From Polyangium jinanense (GTDB lineage Bacteria; Myxococcota; Polyangia; Polyangiales; Polyangiaceae): DNA of 64,000 nt. Both the position numbers and the translations under genes were made by a program. The notes under the pieces were generated by a model. The model made no database searches, was not told where the DNA came from, and saw nothing but the letters and a program-made list of their open reading frames with translations. Below, one piece after another: positions 53,613 through 61,807 of this stretch. Where the stretch lies: assembly GCF_028435365.1 (NCBI RefSeq), contig NZ_JAGTJJ010000023.1, forward strand, positions 1 through 64,000, read 5' to 3'. Positions within the stretch are counted from its first letter, which is position 1. Each line of letters starts with the position of its first letter.

Positions 53613-56600
53613 GTGCGGCCGGGAGAAGTGCTCGGTGGGCGCTTCCGCGTCGAGGCGCGTGTCAATGCAGGGGGGATGGGCGAAATCTTTCGCGCCATAG
53701 ACCTCGTGACCGGTCACGTCGTCGCCGCGAAGATCCTCGTCGCCGTTTCTCCCGAGAGCCTTTCGCGCTTCCGTCGCGAGGCGCAGATCCTGGAGCGCCT
53801 CTCGCATCCCGGCATCGTCCGCTACGTCGCCTACGACACGTCCTCGGCGTCGAGCCCGCTGCTCGTGATGGAATGGCTCGAAGGCGAGGACCTCGGGCGC
53901 AGGCTCGCCCGCGGGCCGCTGTCGCTCCGCGAGACCCTCACGCTCGGCCAGCGCCTCGCCGAGGCCCTCTCCGTCGCGCACGACGCCGGCGTCGTGCACC
54001 GCGATCTCAAGCCGCAAAACGTCTTCCTCGTCAACGGTGCCGTCTCCGAGCCGCGGATCCTCGACTTCGGCATCGCGCATTGTGGTGAAGCTTCGCGCAT
54101 CACGCAGACCGGCACCGTCATCGGCACGCCGAGCTACATGGCGCCCGAGCAGGTCCGCAGCGGCAGCATCGTCAAGGCGAGCGCCGACGTCTTCTCGCTC
54201 GGATGCCTGATGTTCGAGTGCATCACCGGCGCGCCGCCCTTCCGCGCCGATCACACGATCGCCGTCCTTGCGAAGATCATCTTCGAGGACGCGCCCCGCC
54301 TCGCCGAGCGCGCGCCCGCTGTGCCCTCGTGGCTCGATGGCCTCGTCGCCCGGATGCTCGCCAAAGACCCGCTCGGGAGGCCACAAGACGGCGCGGCCGT
54401 GGCGTTCGCGCTCGCCGCCGAGAAGGACCTCGAGCCCCCGAGCTCGGAGGCCCCACGCTCCTCCGCGCCTCGATCGACGCTCGGGGAGGGCGAGCGGAGG
54501 TTCCTCGGCGTCGTGCTCCGCGGCCGCCGTGATACCGCGCTCGGCCCGTTCGGCCCGGCGACCACGCTCGCCTGCAACTCGCCCACGGACGACCTCGGCG
54601 CGATCGCCGAACGCTTCGGCGGGCACCTCGAGGTCTTCGCGGACGGCACCGCGGCCGTGGTGATCGATCGGACGCGCGTGCCCACCGACGTCGCGGCCCA
54701 CGTCGCTCGCTGCGCGCTCGCGCTCTGGGAGCGCGCGCCCGGGGCCGCCATGGCCGTCGCCGCGGGCTTTGGCGAGCGCGCGCGGGGCGTGCCCGTCGGC
54801 GAGGCCATCGACCGCGCCGCGCGCCTCCTCCACGCGCGGAGCGGCGAGGCCCGTATCGCCCTCGACGAGACCACGGCGGGCCTGCTCGACGCGCGCTTCG
54901 ACGTCGAGGCCCAAAAGCGCGGCGGCTTCGCGCTCCTCGGCGAGCGCGCGAGCTTCGAGGTCTCGCGGCCCCTGCTCGGCAAGGCCACGCCTTGCGTCGG
55001 CCGCGAGCACGAGCTCGGCCTCTTCGACCTCACCTTCGCCGCCTGCAAAAGCGAGCCGGCCGCGCGTGTCGTCGTCGTCTCCGGCCCCGCGGGCATTGGC
55101 AAATCGCGCCTGCTCCACGAGTTCGTCGAGCGCCAGCGGGCCGCCGTCGAGCCCGCCGAGATCTGGTTCGGCCGCGGCGATCCCTTGCGCGTCGCTTCGA
55201 GCTTCGGCCTGCTCGCCGAGGTCCTGCGCGGCGCCTCGGGCATTCGCGGCGGCGAGCCCCTCGCGCGCCGCCGCGAGTTGCTTTCCGCCCGCGTCGCGCG
55301 CCGCGTCCCCGAGCGTGATCGCCGCCGCGTCGCGAGCTTCCTCGGCGAGCTCGCGGGCGTGCCTTTTCCGGACGACGAGGACTTGCCGCTCCGCGCCGCG
55401 CGGCAGGACCCCGAGCTTTGCGGCGAGCAAATGCAGCGCGCCCTCCGCGATTTTCTGCGCGCGGAATGCGGGGACAAACCCTTGGTCCTCCTCCTCGAAG
55501 ACGTGCAATGGGGCGACCGCGCCTCGCTGCTCGCGCTCGACGCCGCGCTCGAGGGCCTCGCGTTCGAGCCGATCTTCCTCCTCGCCTCGGCGCGCCCCGA
55601 GATTGACGAGCTCTTTCCCGGCCTCTGGTCGAGCCGCGGCCGGCAGGACGTGCGCCTCCGGCAGCTCTCGCCGCGGGCGTGCGTGCGCCTCGTTCGCCAC
55701 GCGCTCGGCGAGCTTCGCTCTGGGCTCGAAGAGCGCCTCGTCGCGTCCTCCGAGGGGCATCCGTTTTTCCTGGAAGAGCTCATTCGCGCCGAGGCCGAGG
55801 GGCGCGGCGGCACCCCGCCCGGGACGGTCGTGGCCATGGTGCAATCACGCCTCGAACGATTGGAGCCGCGCGCGCGCCGCACCTTGCGCGCCGCGAGCAT
55901 TCTCGGCGAGGTCTTCTGGCGTGGCGCGGTCGCGCGCCTCGCGGGCGAGGACGACGAATCCGTCGCGCGTGACCTCGCGGCCCTCGTCTCGCACGAGATC
56001 GTCACGCGCCAGCGCGAGAGCCGCATTCCTGGCGAACCCCAATATGCGTTCCGACAGGCGCTCTGGCGCGAGGGCGCATATGCGATGCTCACGGACGAAG
56101 ATCGCACGCTCGGCCATCACCTCGCGGCCGAATGGCTGGAGGAGAAGGGCGAAGCCGACGCGCTCGTCCTGGCGGAACATTTCGAGCGCGGCGGCGCCTC
56201 GGCGCGGGCGGCCTCGTTTTACCTGGCCTCGGCCGAGCAATCGGCGGCCCGCAAGGATTACCTCGACGCCGAGCGATGTTATGGCAAGGCCGAGGCGCTC
56301 TGGGGCGAGCTCCCAACGCGCGCGCAGCGCGGCCGTGGCCTCTCGCGTTTTCGCCTCGGCCGCTTTCACGATGCGCTCACCGAGCTTGCGCGGGCGCGCG
56401 AGGGCGCGGCGCGGCGCGGGGAGGCGTCGCTCATCGTGGAGCTTTACCTCGACGAGGCCATGGTGCTCGACTGGATGGGCGAATATCGCGAAGCCGAGCG
56501 CCGCGTGCTCGCCGCGCGTATCGAGGAGCAGGCCCTCCCTTCGCGCTCGCCGCTCCTCGAAGCGCGCCTTTTGCTCGGCGTCGGCCGCTCGGCATTGCGT

Positions 56601-57452
56601 GCCGAGCGCGAGGAGGAGGCCGCGGACGAGCTTTCGCGCGCGGCCGAGCTCGCGAGCCGCCTCGGCGACGAGGGATACGAGACCTACGTGATCGCGCATC
56701 TGCTCCTCACCTACCTTCTGCCCTTGCTCGGCCGGGTCGACGAGGCCGCGGCATTGCTCGACGAGGTCATTCGCCGCTGCGAGGAGCGCGGCGACCTTTT
56801 GCACCTCGGCGCCGCGTGGAACACGCGCGCCATGGTCCGGGGCATTCGTGGCGATCGCGAGGGCATGATCCGGGACTTCGAGCGCACGAGTGAGCTCGGC
56901 CGCGAGCTCGGCCAGCCGACGATGGAGCTTGCGGGTCATTACAACCTGGCCGAGCACCTGTACTGGATGGACGACGTCGAGGCCGCCGAGCCCATGATTC
57001 GCGCGGCGCTGGCCGTCGCGGCGCGGCGTGCCGGCTGCGTGCGTCCGGCCATGCTCGCCCTGCTCGACGCGCGTATTGCCCTCGCCCGCGGCGATGCGCG
57101 GACGGCGCGGGCCATTGCCTCTGCATTGCGCGGGGGCGCGGCCGAGATGTCGCCCTCGGAGGACGTGCTTTGCACGATGATCGAGCTCGCGACGGGGGAC
57201 GACGGGGGCTCCCTTTCCGACATCGAATCGGCGTGGGAGGCGCTCGAAGCCCGTTCGGCGCGCGCGAGCGTGGGGCAGGAGCACATCGAGGTGCTGGAGG
57301 CGCGGGCGCTGCATGCATCTCGCCTCGGCCAGCGGGAGCGGGCGATGCGTCAGCTCGAGAAAGCCATTGCAGCGGCGTCGCGGATTCCGAATGTGATGAG
57401 CGAGCGTCTGCGGCGGAGGCGGGACGAGCTTGCGTGCCTGGGCGCGGCTTGA
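53613..57452 (+). CDS. Kinase / pseudo-cyclase / AAA ATPase / TPR signalling protein (2)
   Basis: A paralog of the protein at 46578, 1,279 aa from GTG 53613 (MRPGEVLGGRFRV, matching MRVGQVLAQRFRV of the first); an extended frame from 53553 is possible. Kinase residues intact (GGMGEIFRAI, HRDLKPQN, DFGIAH, TPSYMAPEQ). The cyclase-like domain (about 290-455) lacks catalytic residues here too. ATPase: Walker A GPAGIGKS (489) and LLEDVQWGD (628). TPRs follow. Its last 60 bases are duplicated at 58833. Confidence 0.88.
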   Translation: MRPGEVLGGRFRVEARVNAGGMGEIFRAIDLVTGHVVAAKILVAVSPESLSRFRREAQILERLSHPGIVRYVAYDTSSASSPLLVMEWLEGEDLGRRLARGPLSLRETLTLGQRLAEALSVAHDAGVVHRDLKPQNVFLVNGAVSEPRILDFGIAHCGEASRITQTGTVIGTPSYMAPEQVRSGSIVKASADVFSLGCLMFECITGAPPFRADHTIAVLAKIIFEDAPRLAERAPAVPSWLDGLVARMLAKDPLGRPQDGAAVAFALAAEKDLEPPSSEAPRSSAPRSTLGEGERRFLGVVLRGRRDTALGPFGPATTLACNSPTDDLGAIAERFGGHLEVFADGTAAVVIDRTRVPTDVAAHVARCALALWERAPGAAMAVAAGFGERARGVPVGEAIDRAARLLHARSGEARIALDETTAGLLDARFDVEAQKRGGFALLGERASFEVSRPLLGKATPCVGREHELGLFDLTFAACKSEPAARVVVVSGPAGIGKSRLLHEFVERQRAAVEPAEIWFGRGDPLRVASSFGLLAEVLRGASGIRGGEPLARRRELLSARVARRVPERDRRRVASFLGELAGVPFPDDEDLPLRAARQDPELCGEQMQRALRDFLRAECGDKPLVLLLEDVQWGDRASLLALDAALEGLAFEPIFLLASARPEIDELFPGLWSSRGRQDVRLRQLSPRACVRLVRHALGELRSGLEERLVASSEGHPFFLEELIRAEAEGRGGTPPGTVVAMVQSRLERLEPRARRTLRAASILGEVFWRGAVARLAGEDDESVARDLAALVSHEIVTRQRESRIPGEPQYAFRQALWREGAYAMLTDEDRTLGHHLAAEWLEEKGEADALVLAEHFERGGASARAASFYLASAEQSAARKDYLDAERCYGKAEALWGELPTRAQRGRGLSRFRLGRFHDALTELARAREGAARRGEASLIVELYLDEAMVLDWMGEYREAERRVLAARIEEQALPSRSPLLEARLLLGVGRSALRAEREEEAADELSRAAELASRLGDEGYETYVIAHLLLTYLLPLLGRVDEAAALLDEVIRRCEERGDLLHLGAAWNTRAMVRGIRGDREGMIRDFERTSELGRELGQPTMELAGHYNLAEHLYWMDDVEAAEPMIRAALAVAARRAGCVRPAMLALLDARIALARGDARTARAIASALRGGAAEMSPSEDVLCTMIELATGDDGGSLSDIESAWEALEARSARASVGQEHIEVLEARALHASRLGQRERAMRQLEKAIAAASRIPNVMSERLRRRRDELACLGAA

Positions 57453-57457
57453 TTCAG
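57389..57457 (+). repeat. 69-bp kinase 3' end, first copy (second copy 58833-58901)
   Basis: The last coding bases of the second large kinase gene and its stop, plus a few following bases, recur at 58833-58901 with three mismatches in 69 bases. The two copies are 1,444 bases apart, with the lipoprotein gene at 57708 between. Confidence 0.85.
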
Positions 57458-57532
57458 CCCTCGTGGCCGCGTCGTCTGGCGTGTCTCGTGGAGCAGCCCC
57501 GCGAGCTTCTGCGCGGCGGGCAGGAGCCCGCC
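57458..57532 (-). pseudogene. Remnant of the 58898 gene's C-terminal part
   Basis: On the - strand this reads GGLLPAAQKLAGLLHETRQTT, closely matching GELLPASQKLTELLHETRQTT in the intact gene 58898-59374. At DNA level 57471-57532 matches 59082-59143 at 56 of 62 bases. The rest of the gene is missing, including a deletion between TCGTGGCCGCG and GTCGTCTGGC. It sits directly after the duplicated kinase 3' end. Confidence 0.75.
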
Positions 57533-57664
57533 GGTGGTCCGTTCATGGGACGATCCGGGCTCGCCGGAAGCTGGGTGCAGGGATCGCGGGTATGGGTGGG
57601 TCGAGCCCGACAGCCGTGGGCGCCCCAATCACGGGGGCCATCCACCGTGAGGAGGACCACGGAC

Positions 57665-57694
57665 GGCGCTGTGGCCGTCATGGGCCACAGCGCC
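57665..57694 (+). terminator. 12-bp perfect hairpin downstream of the 57708 gene
   Basis: GGCGCTGTGGCC (57665-57676) pairs perfectly with GGCCACAGCGCC (57683-57694) around GTCATG. It lies 14 bases beyond the - strand gene's stop codon. There is no clear T-run on either strand, so it may be a stability hairpin as much as a terminator. Confidence 0.6.
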
Positions 57695-57707
57695 ACGTGG
57701 GTGGAAA

Positions 57708-58388
57708 TCAGTTGACGTTCGTCGCTTCGTCGTAGAAGCGGAGCTGCGCCACCTTCAAGCCGTTGTTGTCGTAATCCCAGAGGAAATTCTCGTATCCATC
57801 GGCGAAGAGCGGCACACGATCGATGTCGCCGTCGCCGTCCACGTCCGCGTACACGTAGAGCAGCTCCTTCGAGACGTTCGTGAACGTCTGCTTGCCCTTC
57901 GTGCGATCGAGCTCCATCGAATAAACGCTGCAGTACTCCTCCGCCTCGTCCGTCGGGCTCGTCACCGTCTCGGTCATGCACGTCGTGGTCGTCGATGAGC
58001 CGCCGGGCGTACCGAGCGGGCGCGCGAACACCGAATACGAGGTAATTCCGTCGTTATCGGCGTCGGCCGCGGGGAGCTCGAATTTCGCGCCGTTGGCGTC
58101 GGTGCCGTTGGCATCGAGCACGTTGAAGGACGGACCCTCCGCGAGGTAAATCTGCGCCGGTCCGTCGAGCGGCACGAAGATGCGGCTGCCACTGTTTCCC
58201 GTCATATCCGGGTTCTTGCCCTTCGGAACGCCGATGATGTTGAGCGTGTGATGCGAGCCGCTCGGGGCGCCATTTCCGTTCGCCTGCTCCGCCACGCCGA
58301 GATCTCTTTCCTCGTGCAGTTCGGACGCGCAGCCGAACAGGAGAGCGCAGAGAGGAAGAGCAGCAAAAGTGAATTTGATCGTGTTCAT
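57708..58388 (-). CDS. Putative lipoprotein of unknown function
   Basis: A 226-aa protein. Start ATG at 58388 (MNTIKFTF); lipobox LCALLFGC. The body includes HHTLNIIGVPKGKNPDMTG and IFVPLDGPAQIYLAEGPSF, then an acidic calcium-type DADNDGITSYSVFARPLGTP segment, and near the end YADVDGDGDIDRVPLFAD. EF-hand-like loops (DVDGDGDID) suggest calcium binding. Unrecognised family. AT-rich sequence (TATAAA at 58466-58471 on the - strand) lies in its upstream region. Confidence 0.75.
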   Translation of the reverse strand: MNTIKFTFAALPLCALLFGCASELHEERDLGVAEQANGNGAPSGSHHTLNIIGVPKGKNPDMTGNSGSRIFVPLDGPAQIYLAEGPSFNVLDANGTDANGAKFELPAADADNDGITSYSVFARPLGTPGGSSTTTTCMTETVTSPTDEAEEYCSVYSMELDRTKGKQTFTNVSKELLYVYADVDGDGDIDRVPLFADGYENFLWDYDNNGLKVAQLRFYDEATNVN

Positions 58389-58897
58389 TGGGGGACGGCC
58401 TCCTTTTTGGGAGCCGGGGGCTCCATGTGTTGGCGCATTCTCCCATGGCACCAGCCATACCAAGTTTTATATGTTTTCCTCGCCGTCCGGACGCGCGCCC
58501 TATGTGCAATGCAAGCGCGGTGGTCATTCAGCTGTGCATGAGCTGCCTTCTATGGTCTGATTGCACGGCGAAGTGACCACCAAGTGATGTGACCCACGTG
58601 CTCACAGGGGAGAGGTTACGCTGAGATCGTGCTCTGCGAGCACTGGGCGGTTGCCCCGGACGGGGAGGGGAACGGCGAACCACGCATTTCGCCGCGAGCG
58701 ATTTGGCCATTTGTCGACGTCGTCACGATGCTCATGAGCTTCCTCAGCGTTGGAGACGGAAGCTCACGAATCGCCCAGGAGCGTTCGGAGGGAAAGGACG
58801 ACGAGGAAGCAGACGATCGATGGTTCGATCGGGAATGTGATGAGCGAGCGGCTGCGGCGGAGGCGGGACGAGCTTACGTGCCTAGGCGCGGCTTGAT
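58389..58897 (+). other. 509-base gap between two - strand genes
   Basis: No credible gene. The left part contains the promoter region of the 57708 lipoprotein (with TATAAA on the - strand at 58471-58466). The middle is ordinary GC-rich DNA. From 58833 on, the sequence is the second copy of the kinase 3' end (58833-58901). Confidence 0.6.
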
Positions 58898-58901
58898 TCA
58901 G
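58833..58901 (+). repeat. 69-bp kinase 3' end, second copy
   Basis: This is the partner of 57389-57457. Its kinase TGA is at 58895-58897, and the stop of the - strand gene begins directly after it at 58898-58900. Confidence 0.85.
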
Positions 58902-59374
58902 ACTTCCTGCTTTGGCTCCTTGGCTTTTTCTTTCGTGGCCGCGGCCTTGTTGGCCGGCCCATACTGGTAGTCCATCAAGGGCGCGACGGGACCGAGCACC
59001 TCGGCGCCATTCTGCACGCGGTCTGCCCTGCGCTTGGCCTGCGCGGCGTTCTCGGCGAGGATCGTGGCGATCTCGTGCCGTGTCGTCTGGCGCGTCTCGT
59101 GGAGCAGCTCCGTGAGCTTTTGCGAGGCGGGCAGGAGCTCGCCGATTCGCTGATCCCGGGCGAAAGCAGCGGCGAGCCGCTCCTTGTCTTTCTCGTTGAG
59201 CCCTGCGCGGTCGGCGTCTTCGGGCTTCAGTCCGAGGAGATTCTTGACGGCGGCCTCGAATCCGTCGCGTAGCTTCGTGAGCTTTTGAATCTGCTCCGGC
59301 GTGATGTCCGTTACCTTGATATCGCTTGCGTCGATGAAGAGGTCGCCGACCTCGGGGTACTTCGGGGTGCCCAT
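58898..59374 (-). CDS. Helical protein of unknown function
   Basis: A 158-aa soluble protein, start ATG 59374 with GGGAGG upstream on the - strand. It is mostly helical and charged: ITPEQIQKLTKLRDGFEAAV, ARDQRIGELLPASQKLTELL, HEIATILAENAAQAKRRADR. It resembles four-helix-bundle proteins common in myxobacteria; no known motif. It ends with a Lys-rich tail (KEKAKEPKQEV). Its C-terminal region also exists as a remnant at 57458-57532. The stop abuts the kinase 3' end copy. Confidence 0.8.
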   Translation of the reverse strand: MGTPKYPEVGDLFIDASDIKVTDITPEQIQKLTKLRDGFEAAVKNLLGLKPEDADRAGLNEKDKERLAAAFARDQRIGELLPASQKLTELLHETRQTTRHEIATILAENAAQAKRRADRVQNGAEVLGPVAPLMDYQYGPANKAAATKEKAKEPKQEV

Positions 59375-59836
59375 GACCGCCTCCCTTTCTGTTCTACGGC
59401 GCTCGGCCGTTTGGTGTAGACGAATGCACAACGCTGGCGGACGTTCAAACCTTCCAAGCCGAGGGCGGCATCCTCGGAGGCTCGGGCGAGATGCCTGGGG
59501 AGGGGAGGCGGAGCCGTCGCGAGGAGGGCCCGCGGCTCCGAGCGTGGGCGGCTCGGGGTGGTGGGGCGGCGGATGGCCCTGGAGGGCATCGGGATAGCCT
59601 TGGAGGGTCGTGAGACATGCTCCAGGGCCATGGGCGAGCCGTGGAGGCCATGGGGATAGCCTCGGAGGGTCGTTGCCGACCGTTGGAGGGTATCTCGCTT
59701 TCGTGGGGACCCTGGGCGATGGGCTCCACGAATGCGGGGATGTGCTTCGGGGGTGGGTCGGTGGGCTGCGCGGGTCGGGGCCTCGGGTCGGGGATTGTTG
59801 GCCCTGTCGGGGAGGGTCTGGCAAGGAGGATTTCAC
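59375..59836 (+). other. Gap of about 460 bases with a 61-base-period repeat
   Basis: No credible gene on either strand. A block repeats: 59586-59611 and 59647-59673 share GGGATAGCC, GGAGGGTCGT and neighbours, 61 bases apart. At 59823-59830 AAGGAGGA precedes an ATG at 59837 that opens a frame running into the body of the next feature. Confidence 0.5.
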
Positions 59837-59888
59837 ATGCGCGGGGGTGACGCGCGGGCGCTGCAGGCAGCGGCAGACAGGGGATGTG

Positions 59889-60385
59889 TATGCAGAGGGT
59901 CGTTGTCGGGGTCTTGGTCGCGTGGGGGGTTCTGTTCGGGGTGGGGTGTGAGAGCAAGTGCCGAAACCCGAAAACACACTGATCTTGGTGGGGTCGAAGG
60001 CCCCGCCATTCAGTGTAACGTCACCATTATATGCCCGAATCAGGCAGGGCGTCCTGATTCCGTGGAGCATTTGCAGGGGAACGTGGATCCGGTCATTCGC
60101 GATCATGGCTCCTGGAATCAAGGCATGTGCAAGAAGGAAGCCATGAAAATAAGGACCTACGAGACAGAGATAAAATGCGAGTTCGAGGCCGCTCCCGCGT
60201 TGATCTGCCTCGACGGCGCTGGCACTTCGAACGGGCCCGACTACACGGGGCCGACCGGCGGGACCCTCGTCACGATCGGGGTGGGCGTTGGCACCGGGGA
60301 CTATTGGTTCGACGAGGAGGAGGGGGCAGGCGGAGAAGGGGGCTTCGATGCCCACCCCGGGGAGGGAGGCCACGGCGGGACCTGA
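59889..60385 (+). pseudogene. Frameshifted putative lipoprotein
   Basis: From ATG 59889 a lipoprotein signal peptide reads MQRVVVGVLVAWGVLFGVGC and then ECKCRNPKTH before a stop at 59979. The downstream body (CNVTIICPNQAG, MCKKEAMKIRTYETEIKCEF, and a Gly/Glu-rich end) is in another frame, shifted by one base, and stops at 60385. The body frame also has its own start at 59837 with AAGGAGGA, but that reading lacks a signal peptide. A lost base in the A-rich stretch near 59962-59975 would explain it; so would a sequencing error. Confidence 0.45.
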
Positions 60386-60395
60386 AGTCCAGCCT

Positions 60396-60968
60396 TCACC
60401 GCGGCGAAGATGATTGTGCGCCTGGAGTGGGAGCGCGTGCAGGGATGGTGCGTTTACGAGGGATGGGCGTGACGGCGTCGAAGCGGGCCAACCAATCGGT
60501 TCGGGCGAGAGCCGGGCAGTGTTGCTCGACATCCACGGGGAAGCATTCATCGAAGGCGCGATACATCGCCTGATACGTCGCCTCCGTGGGGTCGTCCAGC
60601 AACACAAAGAACCCGGCCTTGTGTCCGCACCGGGAGCGAGCCGCATCGACGTTGCGCCAGAAGGCGGCGCCCTGCATGTCGTCACAGGGGGCGCAAAACA
60701 TGGGGTCGAGGCCCGTGCACTCGGCTTGCTTCGGGCAGATCGCGCGCACGCAACCAGCGACGCACGCGTCCACGAACTCTTCGTCCACGTACGGACAGAC
60801 GTCCCATTCATGGCAGCCATCGAAGACGTACCCGAGGTCATCCTCGCAGTGCTTGTACATCGGGTCATCCTCGTCCGGGCCGCGCGCCCCCAGGATGAGC
60901 GCTGCGGCGGCGGCGATGACGAGGGCGGCGAAGGCCGCGCGGCGTGTCTTCGGGCTCGGAGCTCTCAC
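60396..60968 (-). CDS. Cys-rich membrane-anchored or secreted protein
   Basis: A 190-aa protein from GTG 60968, preceded by AAGGTG; a GTG at 61034 would add 22 residues. The N-terminus RRAAFAALVIAAAAALILG is a signal anchor. The rest is Cys-rich (CHEWDVCPYVDEEFVDACVA, ECTGLDPMFCAPCDDM, CGHKAGFFVLLDD, FPVDVEQHC). It shares the CTxLDPxxC...C-type stretch with the + strand relic at 61110, so the two are paralogs in opposite orientation. Function unknown. Confidence 0.7.
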   Translation of the reverse strand: MRAPSPKTRRAAFAALVIAAAAALILGARGPDEDDPMYKHCEDDLGYVFDGCHEWDVCPYVDEEFVDACVAGCVRAICPKQAECTGLDPMFCAPCDDMQGAAFWRNVDAARSRCGHKAGFFVLLDDPTEATYQAMYRAFDECFPVDVEQHCPALARTDWLARFDAVTPIPRKRTIPARAPTPGAQSSSPR

Positions 60969-61109
60969 AAGGGTGCACCTTACATCATCGGAGCCGGGAT
61001 CGCGAGTCGGTTCGTTCTTCCCGGTTGTCTCCACGCCCCGCCTGGCTCAGCGTCCCTCCACCGAACCGGGGCCGACCCCGGAGCCGGGGGCCAAGGCGGG
61101 ATCTGAGGG

Positions 61110-61428
61110 TTGTCGAGGAACACATGCACGGAGCTCGACCCGATCTGGTGTGGAATTCCCTGCGAGGACACTACGGGGGCCACGTTCTGGGCCCACATGC
61201 ACGTCGTCCAAGGCCGGTGCGGCCATCTTTTCGACGATCTCGATGGATCTCGATGGCAACGGCAAGCTCGACGAGTACGAGCACGATTCCTTCCTCCTTT
61301 GCACCGACGCCGAAAGCAAAAAGCTTTGCCCTGCGGTCCTTACGTGGCGGGACGAGCTCAACGAAGAAGAGCAAGAAGAACTCAGACGAAGGAGCATCGC
61401 TCCCGGGACGCCCAGCTCGGCCCAGTAA
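61110..61428 (+). pseudogene. Truncated, frameshifted paralog of the 60396 gene with EF-hand
   Basis: In one frame 61110-61245 reads CTELDPIWCGIPCEDTTG and FWAHMHVVQGRCGHLFDDLDG, matching the Cys-rich protein at 60396. The continuation (GNGKLDEYEHDSF, then a Cys-containing Glu-rich end, stop at 61428) is in another frame. The shift equals one extra 10-bp unit (61236-61255). Removing one unit gives DLDGNGKLDEYE, a full EF-hand loop. An in-frame stop at 61104 and the absence of a signal peptide show the 5' end is missing. Confidence 0.7.
61236..61255 (+). repeat. 10-bp tandem duplication GATCTCGATG x2
   Basis: Two exact adjacent units, 61236-61245 and 61246-61255. With two units the downstream EF-hand half is out of frame; with one unit it is in frame. 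Confidence 0.95.
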
Positions 61429-61728
61429 CGTTCCCCGTCGCCGCCCGCGCCCCCTCCCGCAGCCCCCCTCCCGTTTGTCCCGATCCCTCCTCCCCACCCG
61501 CCCGGCCAAGAACAAGTTTTTCCGGGTACGTCCACTTTTCCTCTTGCCTTTCGCCCTCTCCTCGGGCAAACCTTTTTGCAGGAGGACGGGCCCACGCTCC
61601 GCGCACCTGCGGCTCGCGAGCACCCACCCGGAAGCACCGGGAGACGGGACCGAGCAAAACCCAAAAAAACAAATTGTGTGGACCTCGTGGGAGTGCGGTC
61701 CTCCGTTTTTTTTAGACCATCGTACCTC

Positions 61729-61761
61729 GTTCGTCCCGGGATCCCGGGACGAACCTTTTTT
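61729..61761 (+). terminator. Strong terminator: 26-base perfect palindrome plus T6
   Basis: GTTCGTCCCGGGA (61729-61741) is followed by its exact complement TCCCGGGACGAAC (61742-61754), giving a 26-base perfect palindrome with a two-to-four base turn; C then TTTTTT (61756-61761). It ends transcription on the + strand ahead of the 61808 gene. Confidence 0.85.
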
Positions 61762-61771
61762 GTGGATCGGG

Positions 61772-61801
61772 TTGCCTTGTCGGTGACAACCCCGGTATGC
61801 T
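61772..61801 (+). promoter_or_regulatory. Promoter-like boxes before the 61808 gene
   Basis: TTGCCT (61772-61777) and TATGCT (61796-61801) are 18 bases apart. The ATG at 61808 is only seven bases after the -10 box and no ribosome binding site is visible, so the mRNA may be leaderless. TTGTC-GGT-GACAA lies between the boxes as a possible operator. Confidence 0.45.
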
Positions 61802-61807
61802 TGCGGC

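Larger units (their letters stand above)
61429..61807 (+). other. 379-base gap with unusual A- and T-tracts
   Basis: No gene. It contains poly-A-rich (61653-61672) and poly-T tracts, rare in this genome. GGACC (61680-61684) pairs with GGTCC (61697-61701) and is followed by T8 (61706-61713). After that come the 26-base palindromic terminator and a promoter-like pair before the next gene. Confidence 0.6.

Noticed and set aside
59962..59981. Programmed -1 frameshift site in the 59889 lipoprotein
   Set aside because: No slippery heptamer of the usual type is present; a lost base or read error is simpler.
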